Assembly: GCA_029641185.1 (NCBI GenBank) | Contig: JAPWGK010000021.1 | Coordinates: 434,001 to 498,000 of the forward strand | Origin: Pseudofabraea citricarpa | Lineage: Eukaryota; Ascomycota; Leotiomycetes; Helotiales; Dermateaceae | DNA: 64,000 bases | Direction of reading: 5' to 3' | Shown here: piece by piece, positions 57,541-64,000 of the stretch | Layout: each line of letters opens with the position of its first letter | Numbering within the stretch: the stretch's first letter is position 1 | Notes under the pieces: model-generated | Told to the model about the DNA's origin: nothing | Seen by the model: the letters and a program-made list of their open reading frames with translations, nothing else | The model's database searches: none | Program-made: the position numbers and the translations under genes

Positions 57541-60500
57541 ATGGCTGCCATGCGAGCGAACCCGCGACAAGAGATCACCGAGCAAACACCAGCATGGATA
57601 GCAGGTGAACGAAGTACTGCGCAGCAGTGGGCTGAATCAGAGGTGGAAGGCTTCACTTTTGCTGCGCGTAATGAGGTGGAATGGCTCAATGAGCACATGG
57701 CAGAGATATTCACCCAGAATCAGTCGTAAGTAAACCGAAAGCTTCACGTCGGGTTGTGCTGATCTTCGCCCAGGAAATTTGCAGACATATTCAAGACACC
57801 TGGAAAGATACGCGCTAAGACTCCAAGGACTGCTCGTAAATTAAATCCACAGGAGCCACGGGAAGTAAGTTGACAAGACACGGAAGATTGGAGTACGGTA
57901 TAGATTTGCTAACATTGAGAAGCCGCTTTCTAATGTATTTTCTGCGACTCCAAGAGGCGCGCCCAGTCCGTTCAGGCAAACACACTTCGATCGACAAATT
58001 ACAACTTTTCGAGTCGCGGAAGATGAACCAGCAATACACCAAGCTCATCAAGTAGCAAAGGATGCAAGTCCCCAGCGAATAATTCAAACCCTCGATTCTG
58101 GCTACCACGGCAGCCAGTCCGATAACGCGACAGAAACTGACGAGCAGGAGAATGTGCAGCCGGCGCCCAGAGTTTCTCCTTCGAAGAGCCCAGGTCATGC
58201 ATTGGCTTCCGTTGTTGATGCTGCACAGGCGCGAGAATCAGAAGAAAGACGCACGACAGAAGGGTCTTTCAAATCTGCAAAAGAGGAACAAACAAAGGTG
58301 TTGGCTGAGGTCGAGGATATGGATGTTGATGAACCAGAACCGACTCAGGAGTCGCCCGCAATCCAATATCCAGTGTTAAAATCGCCACTCCTAAGTAGAA
58401 TTCCGCAGTCACCTACGCCGCAGCGAAGATCGCCTTTGAAAAATATAGAAGTTCCCAAATCGCCGTTGAAATCACCAACGAAATCGCCAACGAAATCACC
58501 CGCAAAATCACCTGCAAAACGAGCTGAACCCGTGGTTGAGCAAGCTTCTGTTGACGAAGAAGAAGAAGAAGCGCATTCTGAGCAAGAAGAGGCAGCAAGT
58601 GGACGTGACGAAGCGGATGAGCCGGATGATGTAGATGATGCACAGTCTCCTTCCGAAGGATCAAGCCCCATTAGACCGATTGTTCGGAAAAGTAGCTTGA
58701 ATTTCGCTTCTTTACCCGCGAGAGATCCCATAACGACCAAAAAAAGTATCGGAAATCGTGTATCCCGTACAAGCCATTTAGACCAAACACGAACGAGCTA
58801 TTACGGACGACAGACTGGTGGCAAAAGTCTTGGAAATATCAAGCAAGATCACGTTCATGATGAGGATGAGATGGACGTTGACAGTGTTGATGAAAATGTA
58901 AAATCTGACACCGAGACCAAAATCTTTAAACTCCACAACAAAACCTCGACACAGCGTTTACAGGACCAAATAAGTATGCTTGGACAATCAAAATCCGCCG
59001 CAAGACCCTCAAAGTCATTTGCAAGTAGTGCATTAGCGATGTCACAGCCATCCCAATCTAGCCAAATTCCAGTTCAGGAGACGCAATATCCGAAATCACC
59101 AGCTAGACAAGACCGTCCATTTGCTGCCCCGGGAGCATTCCCAGATGATGAGGAAGATAGCTGGATTGGCCCTCCTGCAGCTAGCATAGTTCCAGCCCAT
59201 GTTAATAGTCCCAGACCTGGACTCGCAAAGAGTTATACAACCGATGTGATGGAGAGTATACATGGTAAAGATAGCATTGGTGGAGCTCAGTTTAATATTC
59301 CAAAACGAGGTTTAGCCAGCAAACAGACGTCTCCCGTACGCGAGGTTACAATCCCGGAAAGATCAACAAGCAATCTGGGCCACTTCAAGTCTGCCTCAAC
59401 ATCATTTATTCGATCGCCTAAGAAGTCAGATGACTCAATGACACTGTCGATTAAGAAGACGATATCAGTATCCAACCCAAACCCGGCACTGTCAAATGAG
59501 GATGACGAGATGACGACACCACCAAAGTCACCATCAAGAATGAAAGGTAGTCCGTTGAAAGCTGCCAAGGATAAATTCTCGTCCATTCTTAAAACGTCAA
59601 GAGGGCTATTTGCAAGTAGTGCAGCAGTCAGTGCTGAGGCGAAAACATCAGCACTTTCACCAAGTCTCAAGACTATGAGCCCCCTAGACGAGGCCTTCTC
59701 TAGCGAGAGTGAACCGATGTATCCATCACTTGAGAAACATTTAACAAATCAAACACAGGCGGGGCCAGTTCCACCTAGCCCTGGCAAAAGCATACGGAAG
59801 ACGCGTGCTTCAACAGAACGAGAAGAGAAGCGTAAAGAAGAGGCTAAGGAGGATGCACGACGTATGGAGGAGCAGCTCCAAAAGGCTCGATCCAAGGTTC
59901 AAGAAGAAGCACGACAGCATCATATTGAGCAAGAGAGGGTCGCTGCTATGGAAAAGCAGATTGCGGCACGTAAAGAGCAGGAGAAAGCCGCCAAAGCCAG
60001 TCAAGTTGAATTACCTCGAGCAACTCGTACCAGCCCTCGGAAAACCAAGGCTCAGTTGGAAGCTGAGGGAATAGCCGCTGCCGCTGCTAACTATGAGAGT
60101 AAGGATGTCGAAATGGCAGAGGCGTCAGTTGCTATGCCACCTCCAGCTCTTCCACGCCCAAAGACAGCTTCTCAAATAGGAAGACCTGGTTTAAAGCGCC
60201 CATTGAAGCCAGCAAAGGAGACAGCATCAAAAGCTAAAGCGCCAACTGTCATACGGGTGGATACTGGATCTCAGCGGGGACACCAATACCATCCATCAAA
60301 CTCAACACTTTCTGCCAGTCTACAAGACTCCTTATCAACCTCCACCACATCCTCACAAGGGACACAGGGAACCCTGAGGAGCAAGGCAAGCAGTGCTTCT
60401 TTACATAGTAAGACATCATCGACTAGCTTTAAATCGGCTGCTTCCAAGGCATTGGAAGCAGCAGCAAGGAAAAAAGAACAGGTATGTACTAGCGTATTAG

Positions 60501-61854
60501 TATCATCCGAGTCTCACTCTAACGAATTCTAGGATGACCTTGCTGTGCAGCGCAAGAAAGATGCGAAGATGGAACTTGAACGACAGCGTGCAGCTATCAA
60601 GGAAGAAGAGCGACGCCAACAAGAACAACAACGCCGCCAGGAAGCTGAACGTCAGCGAGAACTTCAGCGAGAAAGGGAGCACGCTACTGGAATTGCCGAT
60701 GCTAAGAAAACAGCATCTCGGCAGGCCATGGAGAAACGGAGACTGGACATGGAAAAGGCAAAGCAGACTCGGGCACCTCCACCTGCAATGCGTCACCAAG
60801 CCGCTGCAGCAGACATGTCTTATTCGCAAGACAAGGCGTTGCCTCCACTGCCATCACAACGTGGAGACACAGGTCCGGCAAAACCGACTCGACCTAATAC
60901 TGCTTCGCATCGATCACAAGATGAGCTCGCTCGGGCAGTACCACAGACTAATAACAAGGCACCGCCCAAGAGGCCACTCCAACAGGAGAGCAACGAAGAT
61001 CATCACTCTCGCCCTCAGTTGCAACGAAACGGACCGTCATATCAGCAGAATGAGAGTAATTCCAAGCGCCGCAAGACCAGTGAGAATTTCGACGATGATG
61101 ATACCACTGAGCATCAGCCAAGAATGATGGCACCTCCCATTCGCCAGTCGAGTGTCCGTCAAAAGGTAAGAAACAATTTCTGGTTTCATGCTACCAAAGC
61201 TAATCTGAATAGGAATTGCCTACAAAATCCCTATTCCCCAGTGGATATGCCAATGCACCTGCGCCCAATTCTACCCTGCAACGAACGACATTAATATCAC
61301 AACATAATATGAACCAGTCGAAACCCGCTCATCCTATGGATATGGCACAAGTCTCCAAAGCGCCCATTGCTTTTGCATCAAGTGCAAGCCAGGCTACTGG
61401 TCAGCTACACAAGACACCTGCACGTCCCGCTGGGCCTGCCGGCGGTGCCAAGTCTACAGCCAAGTCAGCCAAGTCAGCAGCCAAATCATCACCTAGATAC
61501 CAAAATGGAGAGACTATTGAGCTCCCAGAAATCCACACTGACTCGGAGGACGAAGACTCTGATGCTGATAATGATTTTGTGGCTCTTGGATGGACCAACT
61601 CTCCTGATCTGCGAAAGCAGTTAGCGCTCCAAGAAACCATTGACCCCCAGGAGGTCTTTGGACAACCCGGCCCGCTGAACATGGAAGAGGTCTTTAGCAA
61701 GAGCAAAGACAGATGGCACAAATTCAGGGCCAGAACCTCTAGTGCCAACTGGAGTGGACAGGATCGTCTGACGGACGACGAAGTTAAGAAGGATCTCGAG
61801 GCTAGAGATCGGGTAAGGCGGCAAGGCGGATGGACTTATGATTCTATGGTTTGA
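57541..61854 (+). CDS. Inner centromere protein, INCENP/Sli15 type
   Basis: Five exons (57541-57725, 57774-57864, 57923-60481, 60533-61165, 61213-61854) with introns of 48, 58, 51 and 47 bp give 1369 residues. The conserved N-terminus contains WLNEHMAEIF and KTPGKIRAKTPRTARK; the C-terminal IN-box (about 1258-1335) runs IELPEIHTDSED, ALGWTNSPDLRKQL, IDPQEVFG, LNMEEVFSK and ends GGWTYDSMV. The IN-box binds and activates Aurora B/Ipl1. The centre is long and disordered with many SP sites, including an SP-x-K array (58456-58520), and charged single-helix segments (about 725-790 and 950-1000). This is the scaffold of the chromosomal passenger complex at centromeres and spindle. Larger than yeast Sli15, mainly from the disordered middle. 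The third-exon acceptor is AAG, ten bases after a CTAAC branch point, and is the least certain junction. Confidence 0.9.
58456..58520 (+). repeat. 12-base SP-x-K coding repeat in the INCENP gene
   Basis: Five consecutive units of the form AARTCRCCR.. encode K-S-P-L/T/A repeats. Each unit is a minimal cyclin-dependent kinase site (S/T-P-x-K). Confidence 0.85.
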
Positions 61855-62919
61855 ACAAAGTTGGCGTCTGAGTAGGACAATAGACAGTGGGATGAAATGA
61901 AGCTTGTATAGATTGATTGGCGTATATTATTCTCATGAATTGATTGGGTGGGTTTGACGGAATGCGCTTGGGACCATGGATAATGAAAAACGAATTATAC
62001 CTTTCTTGATCTTGCTCTTGCTCTTGCTCTCTCTCGCGTGCATGTATTTGCTAGTTGCTCCGTCACGTGCCACATCCACAATAGAGACTAAATTCAGGTT
62101 TATTTTGGTCTTGTCTCAGGTATGTGGGTCTTGGGATAAATGAGATTAATTATACAGAAAAATGCCAAGGGCATTTCTCGAATTTGTTGATGCTGGTTCT
62201 GGTGCACGCATCGATATACTTTGCCGCAGAGCTGTATATGACCCGCGCATACCGTAAGCTAAGACAGATACCTACGATACGATCATCTGAAGATAAGACA
62301 AGGCCGCCGGCCGGATAAGATCCCCACAAGCAAAATAAAAGGTGTGTTGACGTTCTTTTTTAATCAGCCAATCAAGCGGCGTAGCTCTGTCGGCTCATTG
62401 CTCGACTGGGAGACGAGGAGACGAGGATGACCCCCCGGGATTGGCGCGTGCCTGCTAATTCGGGCAGTAAACAAATCCAGCGTCCAGCCTCCAAAACCTC
62501 CATCCGAGCTCCCTCTCGTCAACTCTTCTCCTCTCCGCACATCTCACGACCACAACAACAACTTCACATCCGCCTTAAACTCCCATCTGACGCGTCTCTT
62601 CTCGCTCTTCGTGATATTCTCTCTTCAGTCCAATTTTCCGGATTGTTCAATTGCACAAATTCACCAATCTACACCATCTTGAACTGGCCGAGTCTTTGTT
62701 TACTTTCGACCTCACCGACTTTACAACCAATCGCATTGCTTGCTTGCACCAACCACCCCGTGTGTTGCTTGCTTGCTCCCCTCTGGCCACGCTGGAGTAT
62801 TATATCCATTGATCAGTGTGTATCTTACCGCGTCTGGAAGGATTGCGACAAGTAGTAAGTATCCTGTCGCAAACCCCACCATTCTTGCGCTGGCTGCTAA
62901 CCACACGTCGCAGGCTGCA
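61855..62919. other. Intergenic region and leader of the last gene
   Basis: No complete gene supported. It contains a TTGCTC run (about 62011-62028) and a C/T-rich leader from 62500. A likely 5' UTR intron at 62855-62913 (GTAAGT donor, GCTAAC branch, CGCAG acceptor) ends six bases before the ATG at 62920. An open frame at 62427-62855 ends where this intron starts and lacks a domain, so I treat it as leader. Confidence 0.5.
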
Positions 62920-64000
62920 ATGGCAACTCTTTCTAAGGATGCCCGTATCAAGGCGCGTCAAATCCGAGATATGTCTCGACAACTGAATCCCGATCACTCT
63001 GTTGCTTCTTCGACAGGATCGCAACACGGCACCATCAGCCCTGATTCTACCTTTACCACAAGCACAAACGACTTCGACCCTGTACGTGATGGAGCAGAGG
63101 GCTCTACTGGACTCTTACAACAAGACACAGGGGATCTCCCACGTATGCGAGACACGGCGAGAAAATTCAACAGATGGCAACCCCGCTCTCAGCAGATCAC
63201 ATCTGCCTACAACCTCAACACATCCGCGCTTGACAAAGCCTTTCCAGACTTCGACTCTGGCCCATACTACTACCAAGACGAATTGGAAATTGGGCGTGGT
63301 GCAAAGGCGCGACAAAGAAGCCCAGGCCCGACTCGCGCTCCACTTGCCGAGTTTTCAGATAATGTTGGATCGCCCTTGGTTAATGTTGGCGAATGCAAAA
63401 TCATCTATACACCGACTGGAAAGTCATCCAAGACTCAGAGGGAGAGCGTGCAGCAAAAACTTTCTGGCAGCCTTAGGACGAGTGCCCGCTGGATAGATCA
63501 GAATATGCGACCAAATTCCCCAACTTTAGCATCCCAAATCCTGCCCGAAGTGCAACAGGTTCACATGGAGCCCAACAGCTCGCCATTTCTCTCGACACCC
63601 ATTGAAAACCTTGCCCAAGCTACAGTGGAGAGGAACAGTAAGCGATCAAGCTCTAAGAGTAGATTTAGCCATGTTGCGTCTCATGCAGATGAGAGATCTG
63701 AACGTGCTTCCCCTTCATACTCGGCCTCAAAGAAGCCGAGCCCACCTAGAACTTCTGCTGTTGGCAATCTTCATGTCGCCAACCCAAGCCCTAAAATAAA
63801 TGCTCAGAGACCGCGAACAGCCTACCAAGCTCGGGTTAGAGATGAATCTGAGTCTTCTTTTATGTCTCAACGGTCATCTGACGCCATTGCTATCAAAAAC
63901 ACGCGCTTCTCCACCAGTAACCTAGCCAACGAGGGCGGCAACACTAACACATCCTCACAACAGTACACCGCGGAAGATTTTGACGTACTTCGTAATGTCG
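62920..64000 (+). CDS. 5' part of an unidentified protein, runs off the window
   Basis: From ATG 62920 (MATLSKDARIKARQIRDMSR) a frame stays open for 360 codons to the window end, so start and frame are well supported although the 3' end is missing. The visible part is Ser/Thr/Pro-rich and mostly disordered. A conserved-looking segment NTSALDKAFPDFDSGPYYYQ, then ELEIGRGAK, lies at about residues 95-127. Several SP sites are present. The N-terminal pattern reminds me of fungal spindle-pole proteins of the Ppc89/Cep57 kind, but I could not confirm this and would not name it. It follows directly after the INCENP gene on the same strand. Confidence 0.75.
   Translation, partial: MATLSKDARIKARQIRDMSRQLNPDHSVASSTGSQHGTISPDSTFTTSTNDFDPVRDGAEGSTGLLQQDTGDLPRMRDTARKFNRWQPRSQQITSAYNLNTSALDKAFPDFDSGPYYYQDELEIGRGAKARQRSPGPTRAPLAEFSDNVGSPLVNVGECKIIYTPTGKSSKTQRESVQQKLSGSLRTSARWIDQNMRPNSPTLASQILPEVQQVHMEPNSSPFLSTPIENLAQATVERNSKRSSSKSRFSHVASHADERSERASPSYSASKKPSPPRTSAVGNLHVANPSPKINAQRPRTAYQARVRDESESSFMSQRSSDAIAIKNTRFSTSNLANEGGNTNTSSQQYTAEDFDVLRNV

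Noticed and set aside
62427..62855. 142-codon frame upstream of the last gene
   Set aside because: Ends at a clear GTAAGT donor with no in-phase join to the downstream ATG frame; low-complexity leader is the simpler reading.

Overview
The window is eukaryotic and reads as the nuclear genome of a filamentous ascomycete (Pezizomycotina). Genes are intron-bearing. Most introns are 46-75 bp with GTRNGT donors and CTRAC-like branch points. The gene set is typical of mould fungi: an APSES factor of the Xbp1 type, a HeLo-like/ankyrin protein, a fungal 6TM/FUSC membrane protein and a C2H2 protein. Leotiomycetes is my guess at class level, with low confidence. I see no bacterial-style operons, rRNA, tRNA, CRISPR array or intact transposon.

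Region 1 (1-22.4 kb) is mostly conserved housekeeping. In order it holds the neuronal calcium sensor ncs1, a coiled-coil protein, a glutathione S-transferase with an in-frame stop, the Hsp90 co-chaperone cns1, an Xbp1-type APSES regulator (minus strand) and DNA topoisomerase II (top2). Xbp1 and top2 are divergent across about 2.9 kb that carries two MluI cell-cycle boxes on the top2 side.

Region 2 (22.4-44.6 kb) is looser, more AT-rich and accessory-like. It holds a five-finger C2H2 protein and two neighbouring minus-strand genes for chymotrypsin-fold protease-like proteins. One of those has a Cys in place of the nucleophilic Ser and zinc fingers at both ends. The other keeps the Ser but appears to lack the His. 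Next come a small glyoxalase-fold protein, a degenerate direct-repeat pair around AT-rich DNA, a secreted GDSL esterase, a conserved SSXT/Snf11-like chromatin subunit and a HeLo-like/ankyrin protein. The protease pair plus a nearby HeLo-like protein is the best candidate for an undescribed system, possibly regulated cell death or non-self response. That link is inference from domain content and proximity only.

Region 3 (44.6-64 kb) is conserved cell biology: a reticulon (ER shaping), a TBC-domain Rab-GAP (vesicle traffic), a large FUSC-type membrane protein, Ist1 (ESCRT-III), an INCENP/Sli15-type chromosomal passenger protein, and the 5' part of a gene that runs off the window.

Exon boundaries were derived by hand from splice motifs, frame continuity and family knowledge. 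They are predictions without transcript support.
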